NCBI GenBank assembly: GCA_946552115.1
Contig: CAMNRH010000004.1
Location: 1 to 64,000, forward strand
Length of the DNA stretch: 64,000 bases
Direction of reading: 5' to 3'
Origin: an uncultured Lachnospiraceae bacterium
GTDB lineage: Bacteria > Bacillota > Clostridia > Lachnospirales > Lachnospiraceae
The notes under the pieces are model-generated. The model did no database searches, was not told the DNA's origin, and was given only the letters and a program-made list of their open reading frames with translations. Positions 18,721 to 28,940 of this stretch are shown piece after piece. A program made the position numbers and the translations under genes. Position 1 is the first letter of the stretch, and each line of letters opens with the position of its first letter.

Positions 18721-19483
18721 GGAAGTTCCCTCCGGAATTTTTGTTTAACAGTTTTATCCGAAATATTACGGACGGAATTTCAAAAAGCATCCGGCACATA
18801 TACCAGACGGCTGAGAACCATCCGTGCATACTCTTTCCGTCTGTTCTCGCATGCATAACTGCCGGAACCTCAGCGATATGAAAATGAAGCAGCAGCATCT
18901 GTATAATAATGTTGGCATCGGGGTATTTATCATCAAAATTTTTACCATCCGCGTAGAAAGAAAAGGCTTTTTGATTAAGACCCTGCAAACCAGTGGTTGG
19001 ATCTGCTATTTTTTCCCCTGTAATTATCCGGATAATAAAACGAAACCATATATAAGCTGCTTTTTTTAAAATACCGATTGGGAAATCGGAGCTTCCTTTC
19101 ATAAATCTGGATGCCAGTACAATATCCGGATAATATCCGTTTGCATCCTTTTCCTTAAGCCTGCGGTAAATCACAGGAATATTACACACGTCGTGCTGCC
19201 CGTCCGCATCCATCTGGATGATATAGCGATAATTCTCACGTAAGGCATATTGATAGCCAAGCCGCAGAGAGGTACCATATCCAAGACGGCGTATATTTCG
19301 GATTAATATATATTTTTCAGCCTCCGGCGTTTGTCTGGTATCGTCTGCCGAAGCATCGTCTATCACAAGAATATCCGCAATTTTTTTGATTTCCTGTCTG
19401 TGCAGCTGTTCGGAAACCTTCCGGATATTTTTTCCTTCATTGTGAGCCGGTATGATAATCAGTAATTCCTTATGTGTTTTCAT
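18680..19483 (-). CDS. Glycosyltransferase family 2, DPM1/polyprenyl-phosphate type
   Basis: 267 residues from Met34 of the ORF track (MKTHKELLIIIPAHNEGKN), a start that matches the right homologue. The DPM1-like motifs are clear: VIDDASADDT, YIIQMDADGQHD (DxD) and DPTTGLQGLNQKAF. No membrane tail is present. Such enzymes move a sugar onto polyprenyl phosphate or into a glycan, and they often sit with DUF2304, as here (DUF2304 two genes upstream). It follows the GT4 stop by seven bases. Confidence 0.87.
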   Translation of the reverse strand: MKTHKELLIIIPAHNEGKNIRKVSEQLHRQEIKKIADILVIDDASADDTRQTPEAEKYILIRNIRRLGYGTSLRLGYQYALRENYRYIIQMDADGQHDVCNIPVIYRRLKEKDANGYYPDIVLASRFMKGSSDFPIGILKKAAYIWFRFIIRIITGEKIADPTTGLQGLNQKAFSFYADGKNFDDKYPDANIIIQMLLLHFHIAEVPAVMHARTDGKSMHGWFSAVWYMCRMLFEIPSVIFRIKLLNKNSGGNFHDLETEQNNKQIP

Positions 19484-19490
19484 TGTTCTC

Positions 19491-20687
19491 TCATTCAAAC
19501 AGTCTTTGCAGTACCGATTCCTGTTCCTGCGGTATTTGCCTGACTTTTGCCATCCGACCAAGCTTTTTTCGTTTTTCTTCATCTCTTAAAAGCTCTGTGA
19601 TGCTGTCTGCAACGGCGGCAGGCTCAAGTGCGCAAAGTAAACCGTCTGATCCATCTGTAATCTGTTCCCGGTTCCCGCTGCAGTCAGAGGCTATAATTGC
19701 ACAGCCCAATGCCTGAGCCTCCTGAATCGCAATGCTTTTTCCTTCATACCGGGTTGCATGTACGTATATATCTGTCTGCTTATAATAGGGATATGGATTT
19801 TCAACTGCTCCTAAAAGCAGGAAATCTTTCTTTAGTCCAAACTCGGAAATCTTTTTTTCCAGATATTTTCTCTGATAACCCTCCCCAAGCACGTACCAGC
19901 GCACAGGGTACCCGGACAATTTCAGATGTGCCATGGCTTCAATCGCAATGTCATAGGCCTTTTGATAACTCAGCCGTCCGACAGTCAATATACGCGTGCC
20001 ATCATAGTTGTCCTGAAAGCCGCCGGCCTCCTCTGCACGGCGGGAGATAAGCTCCCGGTCTATATAATTATAAAAAACAGAAACCTTTTCCTCATATTCC
20101 GGATAAAAGGCCTGGAATCTTTTCTTTACTTCCGAAGAAACTGCAAAAATCTGTTCATATTGCCGCCAGCATGCTTCATCCATTTCTTTCGTATAGCCTG
20201 CCTTTTCGTAGTCTATATGGAGGAACGCCGCCTTTTTATGTGCTTTCACATGATCCGCTACATAATAGACCGATGCGCCCTCAAGCCACGCAATGGCTAA
20301 ATCAAATTCCATATCAAAACGCTCCGAGCCGTCCGAAATGGTTCGCCAGAGTAGTTTGGCAATCTGAAATCTCCCGGTTTTTAACATAGATTTGAAGCTT
20401 TTGAAGATATGATATAGTTTTCTGAACCAACCGCCGTTTTTCCAAAAGGCCCTGAGGACGGTCCGCACCATCTGTCTCCTGCCTTTTCCTGTGAAGACGG
20501 ATAAGTAACGAAAGGATTGATTTAAAATGTGAACATCGGGAGGGACCTGCAGGAGTATTTCTCCCTGGTTCATAAGTACATAGAGGAATATCTCACAGTC
20601 GCCGTCCAGCTTTTTCAGAAATTCCAGAAGAGCCGTTTCCGCTCCGGCTTTTCCCATCGTATTGATTACAAACAAAATTTTTTTCAT
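19491..20687 (-). CDS. Glycosyltransferase family 4
   Basis: 398 residues. KKILFVINTMGKAGAETALLEFL opens the N-terminal Rossmann half, ILTVGRLSYQKAYDIAIEAM starts the C-terminal half, and ATRYEGKSIAIQEAQALG carries the EX7E signature. The first 95 bases overlap the end of the DUF2304 gene in another frame, an arrangement kept in the right operon (86 bases). It is probably a core enzyme, since it is present and syntenic in both operons. Confidence 0.88.
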   Translation of the reverse strand: MKKILFVINTMGKAGAETALLEFLKKLDGDCEIFLYVLMNQGEILLQVPPDVHILNQSFRYLSVFTGKGRRQMVRTVLRAFWKNGGWFRKLYHIFKSFKSMLKTGRFQIAKLLWRTISDGSERFDMEFDLAIAWLEGASVYYVADHVKAHKKAAFLHIDYEKAGYTKEMDEACWRQYEQIFAVSSEVKKRFQAFYPEYEEKVSVFYNYIDRELISRRAEEAGGFQDNYDGTRILTVGRLSYQKAYDIAIEAMAHLKLSGYPVRWYVLGEGYQRKYLEKKISEFGLKKDFLLLGAVENPYPYYKQTDIYVHATRYEGKSIAIQEAQALGCAIIASDCSGNREQITDGSDGLLCALEPAAVADSITELLRDEEKRKKLGRMAKVRQIPQEQESVLQRLFE

Positions 20688-21027
20688 TTATTTTATCCAT
20701 TTCAGCCAACATCTGTGTGCGTTCCTGCAATAAAAGGGACAGCTGTACAGCCATCTCCTGGTTTTTTATTGACAGATGGGAGAATCGCAGGCTGATCCAG
20801 AAAGCGGCTGCTAAAATAACAATACCAATGATAAACGGCAGCAGCTTTCCTGATGAAAATATTGTTATAATCCGGTGAAATACCGGAGATACAGCTCCTG
20901 CTATTATCAAGAAGATTCCTGTAATTCCCCAGAAAGCAGTTAAATTTACTGTCAGTTTTCTTCGGGCCCTGAGCCAGACGGCGGCGGGCGGCAGCAGGAT
21001 GCCCGCTGCAAGTATTACATATCTCAT
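20593..21027 (-). CDS. DUF2304-like small membrane protein
   Basis: 144 residues. Three hydrophobic helices (near 2-16, 30-50 and 62-82) are followed by a helical, coiled-coil-like tail (LSIKNQEMAVQLSLLLQERTQMLAEM), the layout of DUF2304 proteins that accompany polyprenyl GT2 enzymes. The last 30 or so residues lie in the overlap with GT4 and are basic and low in conservation, so they may have no function. It starts four bases inside the PelG end. Its job is unknown; it may hold the GT at the membrane. Confidence 0.6.
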   Translation of the reverse strand: MRYVILAAGILLPPAAVWLRARRKLTVNLTAFWGITGIFLIIAGAVSPVFHRIITIFSSGKLLPFIIGIVILAAAFWISLRFSHLSIKNQEMAVQLSLLLQERTQMLAEMDKINEKNFVCNQYDGKSRSGNGSSGISEKAGRRL

Positions 21028-22490
21028 GCTTCTTTCGCGTCTCTTTCACAATCTGCTCTTTCAAAAACCAGTGAAGGAGGCTTTTGATTCTTTTCGCGTT
21101 TCAGTATAAAGCCCCGGCAGAAAATGTGGGTATCTAAATGCTTTGCTACCCAGCGAAGTCTGAAATAGGCGACTGACCACCCTGTGAAGGAGCCGATTAC
21201 AAGACCTGCTCCGTACCAGATTTCTGCCTGCTTCATAGCTGCCATACTTCCCAGAAGCGTGACAAAAAAGAAGCTTAACACGGTTAAAATTGCTCCGGTT
21301 AAATCATTGAAATAATATAAAAACAAAAGCGAAGCATACATCAAAAACAGAATAAAATATCCGGTCGCCAGGCAGGGATAGATTCTCATTACCTCTCCGG
21401 CAAATCCATACTGCGGCAGGAATACGATACAAAGCAGATAAATGACCACGGATATGATAAACTGCACACGCACCAGATTCATCAGTTCATTCCCGAGCTG
21501 ACGGAACATACGGCTTTTTGTATTCTCAATATCTATCTTTTTCCCGCCGATGACTGCCTCCGAATAAAGACGGTATTTTTCACGGAAATGCATTTCCATG
21601 TGCGTGACAAAAATAACGGTAGCAGATATATTTGTAAACATAGCGAGACAGGTTGCCATATCATAAGATTGATTAAATACAAAGCTGTCGGCGACAATTC
21701 TTCTGGCATCAGCCGTCCAAAATACAAAATTATGTATGTACAGGCCAAAGGTGTAAAAGAAGTTTGTAATCACCAGCTGCCAGTATTTTACAAAATATTC
21801 CAGTATCGGTTTGTACCGATTGCTGTTTCCTCTAAAATATCTTTTTACGGCGGTAAATTCCAGTATTGCTGTCAGTAAGAAACCTGCCGCGAGAGAAAAC
21901 AGCATACTCTCTGTCGTTTCCCATCGGCACCTGGTTCGCAGAACCCATGCAAGAAGAAATGCAATTACGATTCCGATAAAGAAAAAAAGAGAGATTCGCT
22001 CATAATCCTTACAAATAGAAAGAAAAATCATAGAATAAATAATGAATATGAGCGAAATATATGCACAAAATCCGATAAAGGAGAAAAACACACTTACTCC
22101 GCCTCTAAAATGCTCCCACAGACAAAAGGGAATTCCAAGCAGACATCCGGGTACTAATGTCATGACCAGCCCCAGATAGTAACAGGGGAGGATATCCGGA
22201 AAACGCTCTTCGTAAATCGCATCCTGCATATATTTCGATAATACGGCGTTAAATGGAGAAACAACCAGGAATGCAAAAATGAAAATATACAGTATCGTAC
22301 AGGAAAATAATTCCCGCTTCAGATAGGGCTCGTCGGCAAGTCCGAATATGTTTCCCATCAATAGAATGCCGATAATAATAATTAATATCGGAGCGATTGT
22401 AATAACGACGCTATAGGTAAATCCGGCAATATCTGCTGCAATGGATTTCTTTTGAAAAAAACGGTTTAGCTTGATTCCTATGCCTGCCAT
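21024..22490 (-). CDS. pelG: PelG-like polysaccharide transporter
   Basis: 488 residues with about twelve membrane helices. The start MAGIGIKLNRFFQKKSIAADIAGFTYS is the PelG hallmark. PelG belongs to the MOP flippase superfamily and forms the inner-membrane Pel synthase/export complex with PelD, PelE and PelF. It overlaps pelF by 13 bases, as does the right copy. The final 30 or so residues are charged and cytoplasmic. It should carry the growing polymer across the membrane while PelF extends it. Confidence 0.92.
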   Translation of the reverse strand: MAGIGIKLNRFFQKKSIAADIAGFTYSVVITIAPILIIIIGILLMGNIFGLADEPYLKRELFSCTILYIFIFAFLVVSPFNAVLSKYMQDAIYEERFPDILPCYYLGLVMTLVPGCLLGIPFCLWEHFRGGVSVFFSFIGFCAYISLIFIIYSMIFLSICKDYERISLFFFIGIVIAFLLAWVLRTRCRWETTESMLFSLAAGFLLTAILEFTAVKRYFRGNSNRYKPILEYFVKYWQLVITNFFYTFGLYIHNFVFWTADARRIVADSFVFNQSYDMATCLAMFTNISATVIFVTHMEMHFREKYRLYSEAVIGGKKIDIENTKSRMFRQLGNELMNLVRVQFIISVVIYLLCIVFLPQYGFAGEVMRIYPCLATGYFILFLMYASLLFLYYFNDLTGAILTVLSFFFVTLLGSMAAMKQAEIWYGAGLVIGSFTGWSVAYFRLRWVAKHLDTHIFCRGFILKREKNQKPPSLVFERADCERDAKEA

Positions 22491-23941
22491 GATGCTTCTT
22501 CTCCCTCCACTTCTCCATTAAATGATATCTGCATTTCGTCGGCGAAGCTCTGATAAATGCTTCGGTAAGCTTCCTGCATTTGCGCAAACTGATAACCGGC
22601 TCTTACCCTTCTATAGCCATTTTCGCCCATTTGCTTACGCATTGTTTCATCATCAGCCAGTAAAAGCATTGCCTGTGCGATTTCTTCTACGTGCATAATC
22701 CGTGTGACAATCCCTGCCGGACCGTAGTCGTCATTTTCGCCAAGTATCAGTCCGCGGCAATTTCCCACATCGGTAGCAATGACAGGCTTATGCGATGCAA
22801 AGCTTTCCAGAATTGTAAGGGGCTGGCCTTCACTGATACTGGTCAGAATTGTCATATCCATCCTTCCGTAGTATTCTCTGACGTTGACCCGGCCCGTGAA
22901 TATTACGTCCGAAACACCCATTACATGCACCAGCTCAAAGCAATCCTGAGCGTATTCATTTTCTTCCCAATCGCCCATAATCCAAAGCTTCAGATTGGGC
23001 CTGGTTTCTTTTGCAAATCCAAATGCCTGGATTAAGGTCATAATATCCTTAATCGGGGCAATACGCAGTACGGCGCCGATGTTGATGCTCCCTTTGTCTT
23101 CCGCTGATTTTCCCTGAATATCCTGAAAGGTATCCACACGGATACCGTTGGATACAATCCTGATTTTTTCCGCGGGACATCCTAATTCTATCTGCAGCTC
23201 TTTTGCGTGCCTGTACAGGCTGGTAATGATATCTGCGCTGTTATAGGCAAGCGTTGACATTTTTTTAAATTGGTCAATCCATATATTTTTATAGATCCCC
23301 TGTACCCATTTTGCTTTAATCAGTTCTTCTTCACGTTCACGGGTATAAACGCCATGTTCAGATATCAAAAGGCGTCCTCCGTGAAAATATTTCGCCATAC
23401 TTCCCAATACTCCCGCATAGCCGGTACATGTACAATGGTACACGTCTGCCTGTGGAATCTCCATTTTCAGAGCAATAAATAACGGCAGATAAATCGAGCG
23501 CAGCATCCATAAAAAATCAACAAAAACCATTTGATTATAGCCTAGCTGGTAATATTCCGTGACAGCGTTAAAGAAATCCTCTCCCATTAACACATCATTT
23601 AATGAGATGTTTTTTTTGTGAAAATAGTCAAATAACGGTTCCCATTTAATTTGCTGTCCCAGCATCAGACTGATCAGGGCCTGATATTCGGTCTTGTTCA
23701 TCCGCGATTTTTTTCTGTTTCGTTTCTGACTCCAATCAGAATCATTTAAATACAGTTCATATATCCCGGATACATTTTCCGGCAGCTCGTATACATATTT
23801 TCCGCGCAGGGAACGATCTGCTACAATTGTCAGAATGATAAACTCCTGCTTTGGGTAAGAATGTATCAGGCCATGTATCCACTGGGATACCCCGCCTATC
23901 ATATAGGGGTAGCATCCCTCCGCTATTATGCAAATTTTCAT
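22478..23941 (-). CDS. pelF: PelF-like glycosyltransferase (GT4)
   Basis: 487 residues. KICIIAEGCYPYMIGGVSQWIHGLI is the family start. The middle has DVYHCTCTGYAGVLGSMAKY and RLLISEHGVYTREREEE, and the C-terminal half has VLRIAPIKDIMTLIQAFGFA and TSISEGQPLTILESF with the EX7E motif. PelF is the soluble transferase that uses UDP-linked sugars to build the Pel polymer. It is highly similar to the right copy. The start is preceded by GGAAGGAAT. Confidence 0.93.
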   Translation of the reverse strand: MKICIIAEGCYPYMIGGVSQWIHGLIHSYPKQEFIILTIVADRSLRGKYVYELPENVSGIYELYLNDSDWSQKRNRKKSRMNKTEYQALISLMLGQQIKWEPLFDYFHKKNISLNDVLMGEDFFNAVTEYYQLGYNQMVFVDFLWMLRSIYLPLFIALKMEIPQADVYHCTCTGYAGVLGSMAKYFHGGRLLISEHGVYTREREEELIKAKWVQGIYKNIWIDQFKKMSTLAYNSADIITSLYRHAKELQIELGCPAEKIRIVSNGIRVDTFQDIQGKSAEDKGSINIGAVLRIAPIKDIMTLIQAFGFAKETRPNLKLWIMGDWEENEYAQDCFELVHVMGVSDVIFTGRVNVREYYGRMDMTILTSISEGQPLTILESFASHKPVIATDVGNCRGLILGENDDYGPAGIVTRIMHVEEIAQAMLLLADDETMRKQMGENGYRRVRAGYQFAQMQEAYRSIYQSFADEMQISFNGEVEGEEASWQA

Positions 23942-23964
23942 TTTATTCCTTCCTTTTCCCTGAT

Positions 23965-25764
23965 TTAAAGCTCAATAACAACATGTGCATGATCCGCCTC
24001 AATCAGATACGCATTCTTCTCCAGCATTGTAAAATCGCCGCCCTCAATATGGCTGATTCGTTCTCCGTCTGTTCTTAAAATAAACCATGCAGGTGTTACG
24101 GCGCCGTTGAAATCCAGCAAAATGGTATTTCCTTCTCTTTTTTCCGTGTAATCAAGCGCGAGGAAATTGCGGATTCTCTGGTCGCACTCAGACACGGTTG
24201 TTCCTGAGAATGTATGAAAATGCTCCCAGGAGGCCTTAATATTTGTACTGAAATCGGAAATGATTTTTTCTATATCATCCTCGGAACTCTTCGGATAGGC
24301 TGCACGGCTTAAATCCAATCCGACACTGCTGTATCCCAATGCGGTTTCGATGGCTCTGATTCGGAAATCCGTCCGAAAAGTATGACGGGCGCCGTCAGAG
24401 AGAATGCTTTGTTTTGTGACATAATCAGACTGATATCCGATAATTTCGCTGTCTTTATCATAATCTGTAACAACAGTCCGTATTGCTCCCAGCATGCTAT
24501 CCTGCAATGTGGCCTCCAGCTCTGTATCTGTTAGTTTTCCGGCATAAAAAGAGGTGAATTTATAACTCGGAAGAGAGTCCCTGACAAAGTGTTCATCCTC
24601 ATCTAATTTTTGCCCGATTAATGTATCTGAAATGCTGTCTCCGGATAATCCGGCTTCAGCGCTTTGTTCTTTCAGACGTTTCATGTAAAATTCCAGCTCC
24701 GACCGGCTCGGGAAAATATCGCTCCCATAATCATATCTTGGGGCAAGCATGCAGGTGAGGCCAAGTGTGTTTCTCCGGTAAACCGATATTACCGCCGGCC
24801 ATGCAATATTCCGAAACATCTGCGACATTGACTGTCCATACCGCTTTTGCATCTCTTCCTCATTTTCCGACGCCATTCCGGGATAGTTTGTAACAATCAT
24901 ATTCTGGGCGTTTACAACAGGATATAATTCGTATCCTGTTGATTTCGCTTTCATTGCTGACAACAGTCCCAGCCCTGTGGCATCCTCCATATAATCGCCG
25001 TTTACCGCAAATACCTGTGCGTTATCATAGCTTTTTCTCCAGATGACCGGCGGATAATCCTTTGCATCCATTTCTTTTTCTGGAATTCCCAGCATATATA
25101 CTTCTGTATTGGCGGAAAGCGAATACCATGGGAAGCTAAGCTCCATGTCCTGTTTTTTTTCGGCTTCTTCTTCTGCCCGATATACGGCTTCCCCGCCTAA
25201 GAAAAAGCCTTCATATAAATGAATTCCTTCTACGGTTGTCTCCTCTTTTCGCACCTCTTTAATTCCCAAAAGCTTTCTAAGCTTCTGACTTTCCTTTATA
25301 ACGGATACGTCCGGAAGATTACAAAAGACGAGGTCCGTTCCCTGCTCTATACACTGCTTCAGAATATCGCATGTATTTGACTGCTCCCAGTCTGTGTACT
25401 TTGCATCTATCACAAGCATGGCAGGGGAACCCTGCCCGGCAGCTTCCGCATATTCTGAGGCCGTATGATAGACGTCCAGATCCCGTTTTGTATAATTGGC
25501 CCAGTTATGGACGACCATGCTGCCGGCTTTATTTGTATCTCCGATGTATACGACTTTTTCCCGGGAATTTCCGGAAATATGTTCCGTTTTTTCATGCCCT
25601 GCCCTGTAGGCGCTTTCACGGCCGGCTAATTCTTCCTTTTTCCGGACATAAGAATTTTCTTCATATCCGTTCCAGCTTTCCAATACTGCGTTTGTAAACT
25701 GAAACAGAAAAAATACAATAAACATTACCACTGTAATTGCAAAATAATTTCTGCGTGATACCAT
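23965..25764 (-). CDS. DUF2194 membrane-anchored protein, PelA-deacetylase position
   Basis: 599 residues. A single signal anchor lies near 8-27, then a long extracytoplasmic region. DLVFCNLPDVSVI near 150, NIAWPAVISVYRRNTLGLTCMLAPRYDYG near 335 and IEGGDFTMLEKNAYLIEADHAHVVIEL at the C-terminus resemble DUF2194 proteins, which occupy the place of PelA in Gram-positive Pel clusters. It could modify the exported polymer, for example by deacetylation. I cannot confirm catalytic residues by eye, so the role is inference from position. The same-length homologue is 33534-35333. Confidence 0.7.
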   Translation of the reverse strand: MVSRRNYFAITVVMFIVFFLFQFTNAVLESWNGYEENSYVRKKEELAGRESAYRAGHEKTEHISGNSREKVVYIGDTNKAGSMVVHNWANYTKRDLDVYHTASEYAEAAGQGSPAMLVIDAKYTDWEQSNTCDILKQCIEQGTDLVFCNLPDVSVIKESQKLRKLLGIKEVRKEETTVEGIHLYEGFFLGGEAVYRAEEEAEKKQDMELSFPWYSLSANTEVYMLGIPEKEMDAKDYPPVIWRKSYDNAQVFAVNGDYMEDATGLGLLSAMKAKSTGYELYPVVNAQNMIVTNYPGMASENEEEMQKRYGQSMSQMFRNIAWPAVISVYRRNTLGLTCMLAPRYDYGSDIFPSRSELEFYMKRLKEQSAEAGLSGDSISDTLIGQKLDEDEHFVRDSLPSYKFTSFYAGKLTDTELEATLQDSMLGAIRTVVTDYDKDSEIIGYQSDYVTKQSILSDGARHTFRTDFRIRAIETALGYSSVGLDLSRAAYPKSSEDDIEKIISDFSTNIKASWEHFHTFSGTTVSECDQRIRNFLALDYTEKREGNTILLDFNGAVTPAWFILRTDGERISHIEGGDFTMLEKNAYLIEADHAHVVIEL

Positions 25765-25777
25765 TCTCGTTTTCTCC

Positions 25778-26734
25778 TCAGCTGAAAATACGAATCATTT
25801 CCAGCGTTTCATTATCAATAACTATTTCGGTTTTTTTCAAAGCATTGAGCGTCTGAAAGAAAGCATTTCTGTCTTTTGTCATAAAATACAGCTTTAACCG
25901 GCAGGTATATGTACAAAGCTCCTCCGGATACTGTCCGGCGAGACGCCGGCACCATTTTTCCGTGCTTTCAAATTCCTCGGTTTCCAGCAATCTCAGGCAT
26001 ACGTATTCATATCTTTTGGCAGTGAGAACAGATGCGTCTTTTTCATAGAGAGTATTAGCGGTTTCCTCCATCATCCGGACAAAACCGTTCTGCTCCAGCT
26101 GTGTAAATATTTTCTGTTCCAGATATTCATTCATATAATCAATCAAATTTTCTCCGCATTCTGTATTTTCATGATTATTAAGAAAGTCCGCGTACATTTT
26201 CCTTACATTCATGCGGAACTCATTTAATTTATCGCTCAGTATGGAGGCCGCATAGTGAGCCGTTTCAGAGTCGTCGGCGTCAAGCGCCATAGCAATGGAG
26301 GAAAGGGAACCTTTCGTCTCGCCTCTGATAATGCTCATCATCGCTGTCCGCAGACTCTTTTTATCATTCACGGCAAGTGCTTCTTCCACCGGTATTATGT
26401 TTCGCTCCTGTTCCTCGTTTGCCCTTACCTGCGTTTCGACACGCTCCTTACTAAAGGAGACATCCTCCAGATCGACGCTGAACCGGAAAAATGTCAGATA
26501 AAAAAGATGAGAGGTGAAAAAGAACAGAGGTCCGACTACCGGACAGAAAACCATCACGCAAAAACGAAGCAGATAGGTTCGTCTGTTATCCTGAAAGAGC
26601 TTTGCATTCTCATTCTTTTTTATTGTTTTTGCCGCCGCCGCAAATAGAACCCCATAAATGAGATAAAGCATGGATGCCGCTAAATTAACGATAAATATGA
26701 TTAGAAAAATATTTTCTTCTCCTGTTAATGTCAT
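25778..26734 (-). CDS. PelE-like membrane protein with helical repeat domain
   Basis: 318 residues. Two membrane helices lie in the first 85 residues (near 8-36 and 52-80), followed by a cytoplasmic, fully helical region with TPR-like character, for example DSETAHYAASILSDKLNEF and ESTEKWCRRLAGQYPEELC. PelE in other species has the same layout and binds PelD and PelF to build the synthase complex. The start codon overlaps the PelD-like stop (ATGA type), which couples translation. The naming rests on layout and position rather than on a strong motif. Confidence 0.7.
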   Translation of the reverse strand: MTLTGEENIFLIIFIVNLAASMLYLIYGVLFAAAAKTIKKNENAKLFQDNRRTYLLRFCVMVFCPVVGPLFFFTSHLFYLTFFRFSVDLEDVSFSKERVETQVRANEEQERNIIPVEEALAVNDKKSLRTAMMSIIRGETKGSLSSIAMALDADDSETAHYAASILSDKLNEFRMNVRKMYADFLNNHENTECGENLIDYMNEYLEQKIFTQLEQNGFVRMMEETANTLYEKDASVLTAKRYEYVCLRLLETEEFESTEKWCRRLAGQYPEELCTYTCRLKLYFMTKDRNAFFQTLNALKKTEIVIDNETLEMIRIFS

Positions 26735-28911
26735 ACATCCGCCTCCCTCAGCAGGCTTTCGTATCCGGCGAGACGGAACCGCTCAATAACGCCTGTCACA
26801 TTCGCCTCATTTGTATTAGAAAGCAATACGTATAATTTTCCGTTTTCCAGTATGCCGAGATAATCGGTTGTTCTTATGTAGCTGCCGAGTATATCTGCCG
26901 CTCTGGCAAGGTCTTCATATGTTGTCTGTATCTCCAGCAGAGCACATTCGGTCAGATTTTCATGTTTGGCTTTAAAGAAAGCAATTACCAGGTTTGTAAA
27001 GGCTGTTTCGTTCAGTATATTTGTGCCTTCTATATAACGCTCGTGCCTGAGGCTTTCCAGATAACGGCTTGCACGTATAGAAGCGCTTTGAATTAATGTC
27101 CCTATAATTTTCAGCCGGTTTGTTTCCGCCAATGTCATACGCTGCCACGGGATTCCCCACAGCATCAGAATAAGCTGAAGCTTTCCTTCCGACGCCATAG
27201 CGCTGGCCATCAATGGCATATGCTCTGCCATTGTTTTATTGATATATACTCTTCCCTCTCTAAGATCGTTATACATTTCTTCCATATCGGTATAGCGAAT
27301 AGAGCTTCCAAGCTTTCTTGCATCCGCGGAAGTTGCCGAATATAACCTTGCATAGTCGTCGTTTACTACAAGATAAACCGCGACATCCCGGCTGTTCATT
27401 AATTGCCCTACCACTCGTGCAGCATAGAACAGTACTTCCTCCGAACCGTATTGCTCTAACTGTGATGTAATTTCATAAATTTTCCCGAGACTGTCTTTCT
27501 GATTTACAAGCTGTGCTTCAAAATTTTGTTTCATACGTACGTTACTGTTGTTAATTTCCGAAATGCCCTCTATTTTCTCGTAAAGATGCCGGACCTCCTC
27601 GTCATTGTCCTCACGGACATGACGGAGATGGTCGCGCATATAGCCTACAGCCATTCCCACGATAAAAAGCTGAGCCATCCACACATATGTATTGTAATCT
27701 AAGAGCACCTCGTAACCGCTGCGGAGATAGGATTGCTGAAAACAGTATCCGAGGATTGCCAAAAGGGCAGAAAAAATTGCCTGCTGCTGTCCGTGTACAA
27801 TTGCAAATAACAAAACATACAGCAAGTAAAAATCCAGCTTATTGAAATACAGGCTTCCCACCGTCTGTTCGTTCAGGAAAAAGAACAGGGCAAAACAAAT
27901 AAGACTCTCAATAAAAGGAAGCAGGGTTTTAAAAATCACCTTAATGTTATGCCATGCTTTCCCTTTCCAATTGCCCCCGGCCTCGTTGTCCTTTAAGAAT
28001 GTTTCACTGTGCATTTTCATGAACTGGACAATTTTTCCAACCCCGTCCTCATAATGATGAAATATTTTCTGCCCGAATTCGTTTTGAAAGCGGTGTCCGT
28101 CTAATATTTTTCGCTGGTTCTCACCTGCAGAATGGTCAACAAGCGTAATATTTCCGCCCATTTTTCTTTTTATAATTTCCGCAAGCTGTATTTCGGTAAT
28201 CGCTTCCATAGATGAAATGTGATAGCAGGAATAATCCGTATCTTTCTTTTCAATCACCTTGTAAATCAGCTCCACCGCATCGTTTAAATAAAGCATGGAA
28301 AACTTCTTTTTACCGCTTGCAGAAATCTTTCCTGTTTTTAATGCTTTCAGGCACATTTCGAAGCACGGGTCGCCGTCCGACTGGCCTCTTTCCGGAATAT
28401 GGTAAATATGATCCAAACGCAAAATAATTGTATTCACTCCCTGTATCTCCCGGTAGTTGCTGCAGAGGGCTTCTCCCTGCGATACAGCCGGAGCCTTAAA
28501 GCCTCTTGCCGCAACGGCTGTTTCCTCTGAAATATCATCCGCATAGGAACCGTCAAAAACCTCCTGGGAGGATAAATAGATAAATTTTCCAGAGCTGAAC
28601 ATAGAATATGATGATAAAATATTAACCATAGCCGTCGTATAGCGCAGCGCTTCCGCCTGACCGTTATATTTCCAGTCAAATCCCGTATCATATGCGCCCG
28701 TAAACAGTACGGCGTCCGGTCTGACGCTCTCTATAATGTCTTTTACATTGCTGTCTGTATAAGAAAAATTATAGGTTTCAAATACGTGCGCTCTTGCAAT
28801 CTTTTTCTTTTTTTGTCCGGTAAGCCAGTATATACGATGGTTGCTTTTATTTAGCTTAATTATTATGGCATTTACCAGTCTGCTGTCGTCGCCAATTAAT
28901 AATATATTCAT
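26731..28911 (-). CDS. pelD: PelD-like c-di-GMP receptor with N-terminal epimerase-like domain (left operon, first gene)
   Basis: 726 residues. Residues 1 to about 300 are an NAD-epimerase/SDR-like fold (MNILLIGDDSRLVNAI, FIYLSSQEVFDGSY) but the YxxxK catalytic pair is missing (SQGEALCSNY), so it is probably not an enzyme. About four membrane helices lie near 320-430, then a GAF domain (about 465-600) and a degenerate GGDEF domain. The I-site is kept: RTTD stands five residues before ENGKL, the place of GGDEF. It should bind c-di-GMP and switch on the synthase. It is the first gene of the left operon, 30 bases from the left inverted site, with a weak AAGGATGG ribosome site. Confidence 0.85.
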   Translation of the reverse strand: MNILLIGDDSRLVNAIIIKLNKSNHRIYWLTGQKKKKIARAHVFETYNFSYTDSNVKDIIESVRPDAVLFTGAYDTGFDWKYNGQAEALRYTTAMVNILSSYSMFSSGKFIYLSSQEVFDGSYADDISEETAVAARGFKAPAVSQGEALCSNYREIQGVNTIILRLDHIYHIPERGQSDGDPCFEMCLKALKTGKISASGKKKFSMLYLNDAVELIYKVIEKKDTDYSCYHISSMEAITEIQLAEIIKRKMGGNITLVDHSAGENQRKILDGHRFQNEFGQKIFHHYEDGVGKIVQFMKMHSETFLKDNEAGGNWKGKAWHNIKVIFKTLLPFIESLICFALFFFLNEQTVGSLYFNKLDFYLLYVLLFAIVHGQQQAIFSALLAILGYCFQQSYLRSGYEVLLDYNTYVWMAQLFIVGMAVGYMRDHLRHVREDNDEEVRHLYEKIEGISEINNSNVRMKQNFEAQLVNQKDSLGKIYEITSQLEQYGSEEVLFYAARVVGQLMNSRDVAVYLVVNDDYARLYSATSADARKLGSSIRYTDMEEMYNDLREGRVYINKTMAEHMPLMASAMASEGKLQLILMLWGIPWQRMTLAETNRLKIIGTLIQSASIRASRYLESLRHERYIEGTNILNETAFTNLVIAFFKAKHENLTECALLEIQTTYEDLARAADILGSYIRTTDYLGILENGKLYVLLSNTNEANVTGVIERFRLAGYESLLREADV

Positions 28912-28940
28912 ATTTTTCTGCCATCCTTTTCTTTATTTTG